From NCBI GenBank assembly GCA_946811695.1, contig OX328130.1, positions 76,673,599-76,737,598 of the forward strand: a stretch of DNA of 64,000 nt, read 5' to 3'. This DNA comes from Gonocerus acuteangulatus. Its lineage: Eukaryota > Arthropoda > Insecta > Hemiptera > Coreidae. Shown piece by piece: positions 34,290-45,922 of the stretch. The notes under the pieces are model-generated. The model worked only from the letters and a program-made list of their open reading frames with translations, searched no databases and was not told the DNA's origin. Each line of letters opens with the position of its first letter. Position 1 is the stretch's first letter. The position numbers were made by a program, and so were the translations under genes.

Positions 34290-34930
34290 AACCCCGTTCA
34301 AAAGAAGAAAACTAACACTTTCGAAGTTATAAGCTATCATTTCTAAGATTGACAACGCCCCATTAAAAATATTTTTTTTGTAGAGAATTGATAAAGTTTC
34401 CGAATGGTCACCATCCACATACCACGGCTTTCTAACTGTTTTCGAAATATATAAAAAAATATAGGAAGACCCCAAAACTTTTCATGCCTATTAATAAAAA
34501 ATGTTTTTTTCGAATCCTTCCTTAACTCCAAATGTAACCAAAATTTAAATATCTTAGTTTAGATGAATTTCAAGAATTTAGAAAAAATTTAATAGATTCC
34601 AACCATTCTAAGTACCCAAACCGAAAATAAGTTTTAAAAAACTATTTTTTATCGACATTGGTCGCAAACGGATACAGATATCACCTTGAGAATGGTTTTA
34701 TTCGTTTCCCTGCGTTAGGGAACCTATTTAAAGAGTACCTGCAATCCTATTTCACGAAATAATTAACGCGAATTTCGCTCGAAAAACATGTTCCGGTGGA
34801 CGGATTCTGCTGGTTATTGAACTTGATATTTCAAATTAGACGACGGATTTCTGTTCTACATTTCATCAAAATCGCACCATTTTTGAGCAAGCTATAGAGC
34901 GAACAGACATATATATATATATATATAAAT
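34290..34930. repeat. Dispersed repeat family C, partial diverged copy
   Basis: Shares ordered blocks with 29570-30050, including ttgtagagaattgataaagtt, ctaactgttttcgaaat, gttccggtggacggattctg and tttttgagca. It ends in a short AT run. Confidence 0.65.
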
Positions 34931-35407
34931 TTGAACCACCGATATATATTATTCATCTATGGGATCTGAAACATGATTTTTTTTTTTTAAATTATTAGGA
35001 GACATACTACATGAGGAACCGCGCTAATTATATATTATTTCAGAACCAATAAATGTTTCCTGCAATATAAAGCGAAATCAGTATGTTTTTCTAATTGCTT
35101 ATCGACCAATATGGTTCCTGGTTGGGAACCGACAGACTGTTTCGCTGATAACTCGCCAGATAGCGTTGCCAATAATTTATGAATTAAAAGATACGCACGA
35201 TGAATCCACCGATTAATGGGCAAACGAAACGACGAGCGTGTTTCTACGAGCGATTATTGACTACAGCTGATAGAGTCAATTTATTTTGACTGAAATTGAC
35301 TAGATAAAACGTCAGCTGCCATCGCTTCTAGAATTGCTCTTGCGTGTAATTCGCTTAGCATGAACCGTAGGTCAAGTACTGATAAGGATTTTGATTCAAA
35401 CTTATTG
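34931..35407. other. Interval without a supported gene
   Basis: Contains a gaggaaccgcgctaa motif (about 35011-35027) shared with several repeats in the window. No other feature is supported. Confidence 0.5.
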
Positions 35408-35512
35408 AGTAACTTGGTAATAAAGTCCTGCTACTTAAATACTTCCCTTGCTCATGGAAAGACTCTAAAATAATCCCCATAGCAAAACCTGGCAGAGATA
35501 ATGAATTAGTTC

Positions 35513-36310
35513 AAAATTATCGGCCCATAAGTTTATTAAATATACTAGGCAAAATTATCGGCCCATAAGTTTATTAAATATACTAGGCAAAATTATCGGC
35601 CCATAAGTTTATTAAATATACTAGGCAAAATTATCGGTCCATAAGTTTATTAAATATACTAGGCAAAATTATCGGTCCATAAGTTTATTAAATATACTAG
35701 GCAAAATTATCGGCCCATAAGTTTATTAAATATACTAGGCAAAATTATCGGCCCATAAGTTTATTAAATATACTAGGCAAAATTATCGGCCCATAAGTTT
35801 ATTAAATATACTAGGCAAAATTATCGGTCCATAAGTTTATTAAATATACTAGGCAAAATTATCGGTCCATAAGTTTATTAAATATACTAGGCAAAATTAT
35901 CGGCCCATAAGTTTATTAAATATACTAGGCAAAATTATCGGCCCATAAGTTTATTAAATATACTAGGCAAAATTATCGGCCCATAAGTTTATTAAATATA
36001 CTAGGCAAAATTATCGGCCCATAAGTTTATTAAATATACTAGGCAAAATTATCGGTCCATAAGTTTATTAAATATACTAGGCAAAATTATCGGCCCATAA
36101 GTTTATTAAATATACTAGGCAAAATTATCGGCCCATAAGTTTATTAAATATACTAGGCAAAATTATCGGTCCATAAGTTTATTAAATATACTAGGCAAAA
36201 TTATCGGTCCATAAGTTTATTAAATATACTAGGCAAAATTATCGGCCCATAAGTTTATTAAATATACTAGGCAAAATTATCGGCCCATAAGTTTATTAAA
36301 TATACTAAGC
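35513..36310 (+). repeat. 38-bp minisatellite inside the RT ORF, 21 units
   Basis: Unit aaaattatcggcccataagt ttattaaatatactaggc is repeated exactly every 38 bp. It encodes the start of the RT block YRPISLLNILGK. Two unit types differ by C/T (cggccc/cggtcc), and the last unit has aagc instead of aggc. Twenty extra copies add 760 bp, which is not divisible by 3, so the frame is broken. Confidence 0.97.
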
Positions 36311-37109
36311 AAAATCACAGAAAAAATAATATTAAAAATATTAGACAAGTTCATCTTAAAAAACAACATATTAAGAAATGACCAATTTGAATTCCGAAGT
36401 AAACACTCGACGACAGCTCAATTATGCCGACTAGTAGAACACATAACTGGAGAATTTAACAATAAAAAGCACACTGGTCTGATAATAATAGGTGCTGAAA
36501 AAGCATTTGATACAGTTTGGCATCAAGGCCTAATATTTAATCTAAATCAATATAGGTTTCCAACTCATTTAATTCTTCTAATTCACTCCTTTATCACTGG
36601 TAGATATTTTACAGTTCAGATAAATAATACCGAATCTGTAGGTAAATTCCGCGCGGCTGGATTACCTCAAGGTTCAGTACTCTCACCGATACTCTATAAT
36701 ATCTATACAAATGATCTGCCCAACACCAAGAATGACCGTAGCATTCTCTTCATCCTCTTACAGGATAGACACAATAAGAAACAGGCTTACAGGGGCTCTC
36801 ACCAAAATCTCAAGGCACTATTCGAAGTGGAAAATAAAAATTAATCTAGACAAAACTGAGTTCATAATTTTTACTAAGAGACGGCCGCGAGATTGTTCAC
36901 CCATTAGAATGCGGAACGGTACTGAACTATCGAGCAGAGACAGTGTAAAGTATCTAGGATTACATCTGGATAGAGGATTAACATTCACCGATCATGTAAA
37001 CAATACTTGTAACAAAGCAATAAAGGCAATGTTTACTATGTATCCATACTTCAATAGACAATCCACACTTTCAAAACAGAACAAAACTATAATTTACAAA
37101 CTATGCATT

Positions 37110-37927
37110 CGACCAATACTCACCTATGCTTGTCCAGTCTGGAGCTACACTTCGACCAATACTCACCTATGCTTGTCCAGTCTGGAGCTACACTTCGACC
37201 AATACTCACCTATGCTTGTCCAGTCTGGAGCTACACTTCGACCAATACTCACCTATGCTTGTCCAGTCTGGAGCTACACTTCGACCAATACTCACCTATG
37301 CTTGTCCAGTCTGGAGCTACACTTCGGCCAATACTCACCTATGCTTGTCCAGTCTGGAGCTACACTTCGACCAATACTCACCTATGCTTGTCCAGTCTGG
37401 AGCTACACTTCGACCAACACTCACCTATGCTTGTCCAGTCTGGAGCTACGCTTCGACCAATACTCACCTATGCTTGTCCAGTCTGGAGCTACACTTCGAC
37501 CAATACTCACCTATGCTTGTCCAGTCTGGAGCTACACTTCGACCAATACTCACCTATGCTTGTCCAGTCTGGAGCTACACTTCGACCAATACTCACCTAT
37601 GCTTGTCCAGTCTGGAGCTACACTTCGACCAATACTCACCTATGCTTGTCCAGTCTGGAGCTACACTTCGACCAATACTCACCTATGCTTGTCCAGTCTG
37701 GAGCTACACTTCGACCAATACTCACCTATGCTTGTCCAGTCTGGAGCTACACTTCGACCAATACTCACCTATGCTTGTCCAGTCTGGAGCTACACTTCGA
37801 CCAATACTCACCTATGCTTGTCCAGTCTGGAGCTACACTTCGACCAATACTCACCTATGTTTGTCCAGTCTGGAACTACACTTCGACCAATACTCACCTA
37901 TGCTTGTCCAGTCTGGAGCTACACTTC
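37110..37927 (+). repeat. 43-bp minisatellite inside the RT ORF, 19 units
   Basis: Unit cgaccaatactcacctatgc ttgtccagtctggagctaca ctt encodes RPILTYACPVWSYTS in the LINE frame. Because 43 is not divisible by 3, successive units are read in all three frames, and none contains a stop, giving three long overlapping ORFs. Eighteen extra units add 774 bp, exactly 258 codons, so the LINE frame resumes correctly after the array. The sister fragment at 44553-45078 has one unit only. Confidence 0.97.
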
Positions 37928-38500
37928 CAATTACAATTATAGAAAAATTCAAATAATTCAAAATAAATGCCTCCGAATAATAACTAACCAACCGATTTAT
38001 ACAAAACTTAATAAACTTCATACGCTAGCTAATATTATAAGCTTAAAAACCTTTTTATTCGTAACCTGGCCAAAAAGTTCTTTTTTTACAGATGCAAATT
38101 AAATAAAAATCATTTAATTAAGAATTTAGGAAATTATAATAAAAATTCGTTAAAAAGATATGTCCATAAAAGCCGAAACACATATTCTTGAAATATTTAT
38201 AACTTGTAATCTGTAAGTTTATCTGTGTATCATATTTTATTTTGTATGTAACATATTTTCCATCTCGCAGCATATTTTTTTATGTATTGTACTACATTTA
38301 ACATATGTTATGGTGTTACTCTTTATATTAATTATGCATAGGTTTTATTTAATTTTGTTTTTCCTATATTGCAAAATTGTGTGCTAAATTTGTTACAACA
38401 TAGAATAATACTTAACAAAAAGTGTATCTGGTATCCGAAACAGATTGTTATATTCTTTTAAATAGATAAATAAATTTGAAAAAAAAAAGTAACTTAGTAA

Positions 38501-39060
38501 CATAAACTGACTCAATATCCTATATCATTTCTTTACAAAACTTTTATTCTATAAATGCGATCACTTTTGACCTCATTCTGAAAATAGATTTGCATCACAA
38601 ACAAGTCCGACTCGCAGGAACTGCGTCATCTTAGCGCGGTTCCGTTCACATCCCTAGTGTTATTAGTAAAGGAATAGTAGCAGTTATTGCTAGGTTTGGA
38701 TCTTCCGTGAAAAATCTATATATATAAAAATCACGTGTCTGTTTTTCTGTTTTTCTGTTTTTCTGTTTTTCTGTTTGTTTGTTCCTTATACAAATCCACA
38801 CCGTTTGACCAATTTGGACCAAACTTGGGACACATGTACTTCTTGATACGGGAAATCTCCTAGGCTAGGTCAAAATAGTCAAATTTCGAAATTTGGTCAA
38901 AAGGTCAAAAGTTTTGTTCAAGAAAAATTGGCTACACTGAACCATTCATATTCTGGCAGTCATTTTGAATAATATCTCAAATTTATTTGTTGATGTTCTT
39001 GATAATTAGAATAACTCGAACTCATTGATGACTTTACATCATTATATAATCATATATATA
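38501..39060. repeat. Dispersed repeats (family D copy, family E1)
   Basis: 38604-38660 is family D (gtccgactcgcaggaactgc). 38715-38960 starts with an atatata run and four ctgttttt units, followed by gttccttatacaaatccaca and gaccaaacttgggacac. Similar blocks occur twice in tandem at 41735-42000. The intervening DNA is AT-rich. Confidence 0.6.
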
Positions 39061-41398
39061 TATATATATAAAATCTTTTAGGCTTCACAGTTCGGAAGTA
39101 ACGAGTTCCAAATTGTTAATTAAAGAAGAGTGAAATGTTCAAAAATAGTAATTTTCTTTCCAGTGTTGCCTAGGTGGAAATTAGCAAGCTAAAAAAAACT
39201 TTCTTCTTTTTTTGCGAAAAGTTTTTCTTTTGCGAACAAAACTTTTCAGTTTTAACCTGTATGTTTATCTAAATTATAGCCGTATATTCTCAAGATTTGG
39301 ACAAGTAATATCATATAAGATCAATTTTATTAATTTCTGATGAAAATGTAGAGCAACACTGAGCTCCTAGAAGCCATTAACCATTATCCTTTTTTTTAAG
39401 TTTGGTTTGTTTATCTAATTTCCAAAACTTTTTAGTTTTAGTAAAATATTAGTGTTTACCTAAATTATAGCCTTATATTCTTAGAATTTTGACTAATATA
39501 TATTAATAAGTAATTTAAAATATTAAGTTTTTGATCAGTTGAAAAATGTTGTGATTATCTAAATTATAACCCTATATTCTCAGATTTTGGATTAATATCA
39601 TATATTAGTAAGTAATTTGAAATATCAAGTATTTGATCTGTTGATTTGGAGTTTCCCGTTTGTTTTCCATAGTTAATTTTTTTGTATTTGTGAATTGCAT
39701 TTTATCTCATGCATTTGCTTAACATAAACTACCTATGTCTTCAACATTAACCCATTAACCTGCACAGAACTTTAATAATTTAAATACTTTTAGTTCTTTA
39801 ACGTACCACCTAAAATCATCTATGTGTGACATGATATTTAAACATTTGGGTCATTCCATGTCAAATCAACCCAAAAAAATAGGATTTGACATCCATGATC
39901 TCAGATTTTAATGAAACTTGGCATGTTCATTCCTTTCATGGATATAAGTAAGAATATAAAATAGTTTTTGTCAATCTCAAATAGTTTAATTTCATGCCCT
40001 GCTAAAGTATTTCAAATTTTGCAGTTATCATCGATTGGACAAAAGAAGTGCACTTAGTTCTAGAATATAAATCATACCTATCGACCAATGTTGATGACAT
40101 TTTCTATGACAATACTTCAATAAATATGGAAGCCAGAAAAAAAAATAATGTAAGCATAAAGTTATTACAAATGTTCTGAAAAAATCCTGAAGTGTTAAAA
40201 TGCATTTTGTAAAAATTAAATATGGCGTTCCACACTAAGTGGAATATCATCAAACGATAAAAAGAAAATCACTAACATAGTTTTTTATTATTATTCCAAA
40301 AGGTATACACTATCACACGAAAAAATAAAATGTATGGTTTTTTCACTCTTTAATTTTTTTTCCCCGTTAAATACAAAAAATTGTTCAATTAAAATTTTAG
40401 CTAACAATATATTATTTTTTATAGTACAGCGATTTAATTTTAAAAACTATAAAAAATAACCCAAAGCTATTCAGAATGAAAACTACATGTACAAAACATT
40501 CATTACTTCAGTGAAGGGTTTGCTGGGCAATATAAAATGAAATACAGCTTAATTTTTATCACATGTAACTGCACACCAGTAACTAACATTAAAATTTGAA
40601 ATATTAAGTTTTTGATCTGTTAACTTGCTGGTTTCAGTTCGTTTTCCATAGTTGAATTTTTGATTTGCGAATTGCATTTTATCACATGCATTTGCTTAAT
40701 AAAAACTATGTCTTTAACAGTAACCCATGGACTGTCCGAACTTATAGCAGGCTCAATATCCACTTGGCTCATACGGAGAATTGTAGTGTTTGTCATTAAA
40801 CTAGATGCAACATTAGCAAACTCTACTGAGTTTTTTACATTTTTAGTTTCAGATTTGCTCATAACTTCCATTAGAGACCAAGGATTTTACTCTTTCTCCC
40901 ACCCTATCTACTACACGTTTGTCATGAGCTGTAGTAAAATATTTCTGCTAAAACTTTTTGTGAAATTTTTCTGAATGTATGTAAAGCAATCTTGACATAT
41001 ATTTATTTTTAAACTGAGACAATGGATTATTACTGTAAATAATTTCATTTTGACAAATCATAATTTTTTATTATTATATCATATAATCTTATCAAAAGTG
41101 CGTATACAGAATTCATACCTTTATGTTTAGTATCGGAAGAAATGAGAAAAGTAGTGCATTTGTTTTTGAAAAATAATGCTGCTGTAAATAATTGAACAGT
41201 TTCTCAGGACCACAATCCTGATTGAATTCTGTTTTAACAATCGCCAGAATAAGCCATTGCAAGAACGGACCTTTTCTTTTCATTAATCAGTTATTTTATT
41301 TTATTTAATTCATTTATATTCATTCTTTTTTTTTATTTCTTTCACCTAATTTGTAATTTTGATATTATAATTTGTTTCTTTTTCAATAATATTATTTT
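39061..41398. other. AT-rich interval with a diverged internal duplication
   Basis: About 39610-39770 and 40598-40745 are diverged direct copies (ttttccatagttraattttt, attgcattttatc, catgcatttgcttaa). A minus-strand 83-codon ORF at 40871-40620 overlaps the second block and shares a KQMHxIKCNSQI segment with decayed codons in the first. No family was recognised, and it may be part of an unknown element. gggtcattccatgtcaaat at 39849 resembles the end of the element at 43167. Confidence 0.45.
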
Positions 41399-41526
41399 TT
41401 GTGTGTGTGTGTGTGTGTGTTTAACGGCGCATCTACAACTTGGCCATTAGTGCCGGGCTATCTATAGGTTGCCACCCTTTTATAATGCCAACAGCACGTG
41501 GTCGGTCACCCATTCAGGTACTGACC
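41399..41526 (-). mobile_element. 5S rRNA-derived SINE (5'-truncated) sharing the tRNA-SINE tail
   Basis: On the minus strand, 41526-41486 reads GGTCAGTACCTGAATGGGTG then ACCGACCACGTGCTGTTGGC. This resembles the 3' half of animal 5S rRNA (GTTAGTACTTGGATGGGTGACCGC...GGTGCTGTTGGC). After a short unrelated body comes CGGCACTAATGGCCAAG...GATGCGCCGTTAAA, the same tail as the tRNA-headed SINE at 60142, and then a CA/GT microsatellite. Imperfect flanking repeats (ttcaataatattatt / ttcaatattattatt) could be a TSD. Confidence 0.7.
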
Positions 41527-41734
41527 ATTTCAATATTATTATTACTATTTTTATTTGTATTATAATAGTTGTTATCATTACACTATCATATTTCTCTATT
41601 TTAATATTATTATTATTATACTTTTAAAACTCAGAAAAAAATATAAAAAAAGTGTATATTACTTTGATTGTAATGCAGGGAGTATTGGAAGATGGAACCT
41701 GCAGAATCTAAATGAACTCCCTCTAAATAAACTC

Positions 41735-42056
41735 CCCCCAAGCCATTCAATTTGTTCCTCATATAAATCCACAGCTTTCGAGCGATTTTGAACAAACTTT
41801 GCACACAGGTAGGGGTTGATATGGGGAGTGTCATAGGCTAGGTGAAAATCATCTGTCAGCTGTCTGTCTGTCTTTATTTTCCTTATACAAATCCACACTG
41901 TTTGACCAAAGTTGACCAAACTTTGCACACAGGTAGGGGTTGATACGGGGAGTGTCATAGCCTAGGTCGAAATAATCTACCAGCTGTATGTTTGTTCCTT
42001 ACAACTATATAATATAAAGTAGGTGTAGCATGGCACACTGGGTAACAGCTAGTATG
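41735..42056. repeat. Dispersed repeat family E1, two tandem blocks
   Basis: Blocks of about 115 bp contain gaacaaactttgcacacagg or gaccaaactttgcacacagg, then gggagtgtcatag and taggt. It ends with gcatggcacactgggtaaca then gctagta. Such runs border many arthropod transposon copies. The parent was not identified. Confidence 0.65.
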
Positions 42057-42239
42057 AAATAAAATCTCCAAGAGAAGGGAGATTTTAAGGCGCCACAAGA
42101 GGAAACTGATAGTATCCTAAGCGGAAATTACTCTATCCTTTTTCTCAACGTTCGCTCTTGGAAACACTATAACAACGTTTCTCATTTTCTTTCCTTGTTT
42201 TACTAAAATACTCATTTTACTGTTAAATGCAATTAAAAA
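42057..42239. other. Interval related to 3165-3255
   Basis: About 42165-42250 is similar in reverse complement to 3165-3255 (cagtaaaat, attgcattta, aattggttgtt). No gene. Confidence 0.45.
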
Positions 42240-42900
42240 CAACCAATTAGCAAGTCGACGAGAACAAAACTAACTATTTTGAACATTTAAGCACTTATTT
42301 CTCAGATTGACATTGCTCCATCGAAAACTACATCAGAATCTTTTTCGTAGTAAATTTAGTAATCTTTCGAATGGTTTTTCTCCACTTAGCACGGTTTCTC
42401 AACCGTTTTCGAGATATTTTAGGAAATATACCGAGATCCAAAAAATGTTCATATCTATAAATATTTTTTTTGTATTTTTTTTTTTTTTTTGTACTTCCTT
42501 ACCTCTAAACGTAACCAAAACTTTAATATCTTAGATTAGATGAATATCAAACGTCTGGAACAAGTTTCAACTGAATCAATGCTATCAGAATACCCAAACT
42601 GAAAATTAGTTTGGAAAAGTATTTGTCTTAATTTTTCTCGTAACTTGTTACAGATAAAGTTTTAAAAATGGTTTCATACGTTTTCCTACAATAAGGAACG
42701 TATAAAACGAGTATCTGCAAGCATATGAACTCGAGAACGTAAGCTTTAAGTTTTTAGTTTGCACGCATTTCGCTCAAGAAACCTTATTCTGGTAAAGGGA
42801 TTCTGCTGGTTAACGATCTTGATATTTCAAATTAGACGAAAGATTTTCAAGAAAAATATGTATATATATATATACAAATTTGAACCGCCGTTATTTTCGT
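42240..42900. repeat. Dispersed repeat family C, partial copy
   Basis: Ordered similarity to 29570-30020, including agcacttattt, gattgacattgctccatcg, aaccgttttcgagatatttt and ttctgctggttaacgatctt. It ends in a short AT run, as at 34930. A gaaccgcgctaaaac motif follows at about 42993-43007. Confidence 0.65.
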
Positions 42901-43166
42901 GATCTACGGGTTCTGAAAGATGAAAGAAGTATGGGATTTTCAGATTGCGTTGTAAGGTCAACCTCATAAGCGGGGTTCTTCCCTATGGAGGGAGGGAGGA
43001 ACCGCGCTAAAACAATGCGGCCAAAAATGGTACATGAGTAATGTTGCCTATAAGGGTGTGTTTTTGGGTAACTCCAATGTCTACATTAATTCATAACGAC
43101 GAATTAGAATTCATGCCAGAAGAAACGAAGTGAGGTGTGCTATGGTATAGGTTTCTGTGCGTAGAC

Positions 43167-43927
43167 GGGTCATTCCATATCAAAGTGCTCCAAAGTTTCT
43201 TCTTTCAGATTTTTTTATATAGAAATTATGAAAGACTGCCTTTTCACAAGTGTGTTTTAGTTTTTTACGTGTTTTTCGGAACGGTAGCAAAAACTAGATA
43301 TATGCCGAAGGATTTTTTTATTTCTTTTTTTCATCCTGCATCGATTTCTGAAGTTTGCTCGTTTTTTGGGGGGGGGGCACCCTGTATATTAGAGATGAAT
43401 TTAATTTAATTTTCTGAAAAATTTCAATATTTTGAAGTACCAACATAAAGTTACTAATTAAAATGAATATGATCCCATTGAGATCCCAACTTTAAACTTA
43501 CACAAAACTGAGATCAAATATCAATGAAAAATTGCAATTTTTTTGAAAATTTTTAGACATACTTTTAAGAGAAATTTCAATTTTAAAGTTTTAAAAATGA
43601 CCTTAAAATTTCAATTTTTATAAATACGCCATGTTGTATATCATTTTAATCAGCATTTAACACACTAACGAATGCATTTTATCAAATCTTTCTAGTTCAT
43701 TTTGTTTGGGAGTAATTAATTTTATGGTCGAGTGTCTGTCAAAAATGGGCTTTTTTTTAAAAAAAACTTAAGGTTTCATAACTGGAAAACCAATAAAGAT
43801 AAATTTATAAAAATTTGGATTTTTAGTTGTCGTATGGGATACTATTGATGAGCCAAATTTTAAAAAAATCAAAAAATGTGAGGTAACTTTTTTCCTTTAC
43901 TTTTGATCACTTGATACGGAATGACCC
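43167..43927. mobile_element. Non-autonomous element with gggtcattcc TIRs (about 760 bp)
   Basis: The left end gggtcattccatatcaaagt is mirrored at the right end (acttgatacggaatgaccc, 43909-43927). Internal DNA is AT-rich with no transposase. A lone similar end lies at 39849. The superfamily was not determined. Confidence 0.65.
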
Positions 43928-44552
43928 AGACAATATCTGCTTTTAAAGAACCTCAGACCTAGGCTATCCATGCGGGCATTGTACCCTGACAAAGAGGCTC
44001 CAACGAGACACACTTAGGCATCCCATAGGTGGACAATATCGGGCTGGAGCGGTATCAGCCATTGTCGAGAGCGATCAGCTGATTTTTCGCGGGAATCTCC
44101 GTCAGGTTCCCACGGAATGGGCGGGAGATGTCCCCTCTCACAGTACTTCGGTCTCTTGTTTCCCGCTTTCTAACTCATCAATGGATCTATGGAGGATATC
44201 AGCTGTCTCGCTCTAGTTCTTAATTGTAGCTTTGTGATCGGATGGTGCCGCCTTTAGAAATGTCACTACTGTCAAATCATTCTGGTAACACCTTTCTCCA
44301 GATAGTTTTCTACGATTCTCTACTGAATATTGTACAGACATTTGTTAATTGCAAGGAGTGTTATAGTCCGTTCAGTTAGATGGAATAGTTCAAATCCCGC
44401 ATGCGCGAAATTCTCAGGGAAATATTCCCAACAACACGCTCCGTGGAACTCAATCAAAACTGATTATGTCTTGTTTTGGACCAGGGAAGGCTTTGAGAGG
44501 TCAGGCAAGGGAGATAGTGTTTGCAAACAATAATTAAGTGTAAGTATTGTTT
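43928..44552. other. Interval without a supported gene
   Basis: More balanced base composition than its neighbours. A 67-codon ORF at 44330-44533 has no recognised motif. Nothing further is supported. Confidence 0.5.
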
Positions 44553-45078
44553 ACAAACAATACTTGTAACAAAGCAATAAAGGCAATGTTTACTATGTAC
44601 AGAACAAAACTATAATTTACAAACTATGCATTCGACCAATACTCACCTATGCTAGTCCAGTCTGGAGCTACACTTCAAATTACAATTATAGAAAAAATCA
44701 AATAATTCAAAATAATAATAATCCGAATAATAACTAACCAGCCAATTTATACAAAACTTAATAAACTTCATTCGCTAGCTAATATTATAAACTTAAAAAC
44801 CTTTATTCGTAACCTGGCAAAAAGTTCTTTTTTCATAGATACAAATTAAATAAAAATTATTTAATTAAGAAGTTAGGTAATTATAACAAATATTCATTAA
44901 AAAGATACTATGTCCATAAAAGGCCGAAACACATATTCTTGAAATATTGATAACTTGTAATCTGTAAGTTTATCTGTTTATCATATTTTATTTTGTATGT
45001 AACATATTTTCCATCTAGCAGCATATTTTTTTATGAATTGTACTAGAGTTAACATATGTTATGGTGTTTCTCTTTATC
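44553..45078 (+). pseudogene. Jockey-like LINE 3' fragment, sister of 35421-38487
   Basis: Aligns to 36995-38325 of the jockey-like LINE with one internal deletion of about 36 bp. It continues through the same ORF2 C-terminus and 3' UTR (aaccggc-free copy with aacttgtaatctgtaagttt and tgtaacatattttccatct). The 43-bp motif occurs once, at about 44630-44673, directly followed by the unique sequence aattacaattatag. It therefore shows the unexpanded state. Confidence 0.9.
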
Positions 45079-45425
45079 TACTATATATTTGTCAAATACC
45101 ACTGACTCACTCACTCACTCATCTATCAACGCCCAGCCCAAACCGCTCGACGGAAAAACTTGAAATTTTGCATGGACACTCCCTATATAACGTAGGCACT
45201 CACTAAGAAAGGATTTTTTGATATTCGAATTTTTAAGTATTTTTAGGGGGGTTTAAAGTTTGAGTTTGTTAGAGCATGCAAGCCTAGGTATCATGCGTTG
45301 CTAAGACGATAAGAGAACAGCTGTTGCCGTACATTACCTATTTCATAGTATTATTTTTAATTGAGGTTAATTTCCACTATGATGGCAGACCTTGAATTAC
45401 TAGAAATTAACTATCCCTCATAGAG
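45079..45425 (-). repeat. Dispersed repeat family C, end fragment (reverse)
   Basis: Reverse complement of about 30200-30555: ctactatatatttgtcaaat, actcactcactcactcatct, ggacactccctatataacg, tgatggcagaccttgaatta. It directly abuts the LINE fragment on its left. Confidence 0.85.
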
Positions 45426-45460
45426 TTTTAATTGCGTTTCATTTCTGCCTGTCCCCGTCA

Positions 45461-45922
45461 GATAGGCTTGCCATATTTTTGGAGAGTTAAATCGGGGCAC
45501 ATTAATATGGGATGGGCATACCAGGGGGGTTGGGGAATAAAAACAGTACAAATTATAAGCAAAATGGTGAGTTTTAAGTCTACCCAAACCTTAAAAATAA
45601 GAACGGAACTTTTTTTGCTACTTGATTTTCTTAATAAAATCTCTCAGCCAAATAGCAGTGTCTGGCAGCTGGCAGCGCTGTGCAGGTAGTTCCAGCGTTT
45701 TACAGTTAGATTACTTCTCATTTCTTTGACACTGTGAGCAGTATTAAAAATGTTGATTGTAGAAAAGTAACCGATTCATAAAAGATTCTTATAAACATGA
45801 ATTCATTACTTTTTACATCTTACAGCCTTTTCCGGGGCATTGATAAAACCGGGCGGGACACCGAAACAATTGCAAAATACCGGGATAGTCCCGGTCAAAC
45901 CGTTATGTATGGTAAGCCTATC
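45461..45922. mobile_element. MITE of about 460 bp
   Basis: gataggcttgccatat at the left is mirrored by atggtaagcctatcc at 45908-45922. Subterminal cggggc/cccggtc motifs (ttaaatcggggc and agtcccggtcaaacc) are also inverted. No ORF is credible as a transposase. Confidence 0.65.

Larger units (their letters stand above)
35421..38487 (+). pseudogene. Jockey-like LINE, 5'-truncated, with two internal tandem arrays
   Basis: Flanked by agtaacttggtaa (35408-35420) and agtaacttagtaa (38488-38500), with a terminal A run. The ORF2 RT is recognisable: KIIPIAKPG then NYRPISLLNILGKI; FEFRSKHSTTAQL; GAEKAFDTVWHQGL (the first catalytic Asp of motif A is Gly); AAGLPQGSVLSPILYNIYTN. The FADD motif C is missing at a frameshifting deletion near 36745, after which the other frame continues (KWKIKINLDKTEFIIF, VKYLGLHLDRGL, RPILTYACPVWSYTS). 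It is inactive. The two arrays amplify the NYRPISLLNILGK and RPILTYACPVW codons. A 463-codon ORF from 36711 spans the second array. Confidence 0.9.

Noticed and set aside
36711..38102. 463-codon ORF and two overlapping 276-279-codon ORFs
   Set aside because: They are a decayed LINE RT fragment plus a 43-bp array read in three frames. The main ORF starts in the wrong frame before a frameshift.
41486..41526. Partial 5S rRNA gene
   Set aside because: Only the 3' half is present, diverged, and joined to a SINE tail. Better explained as a 5S-derived SINE.
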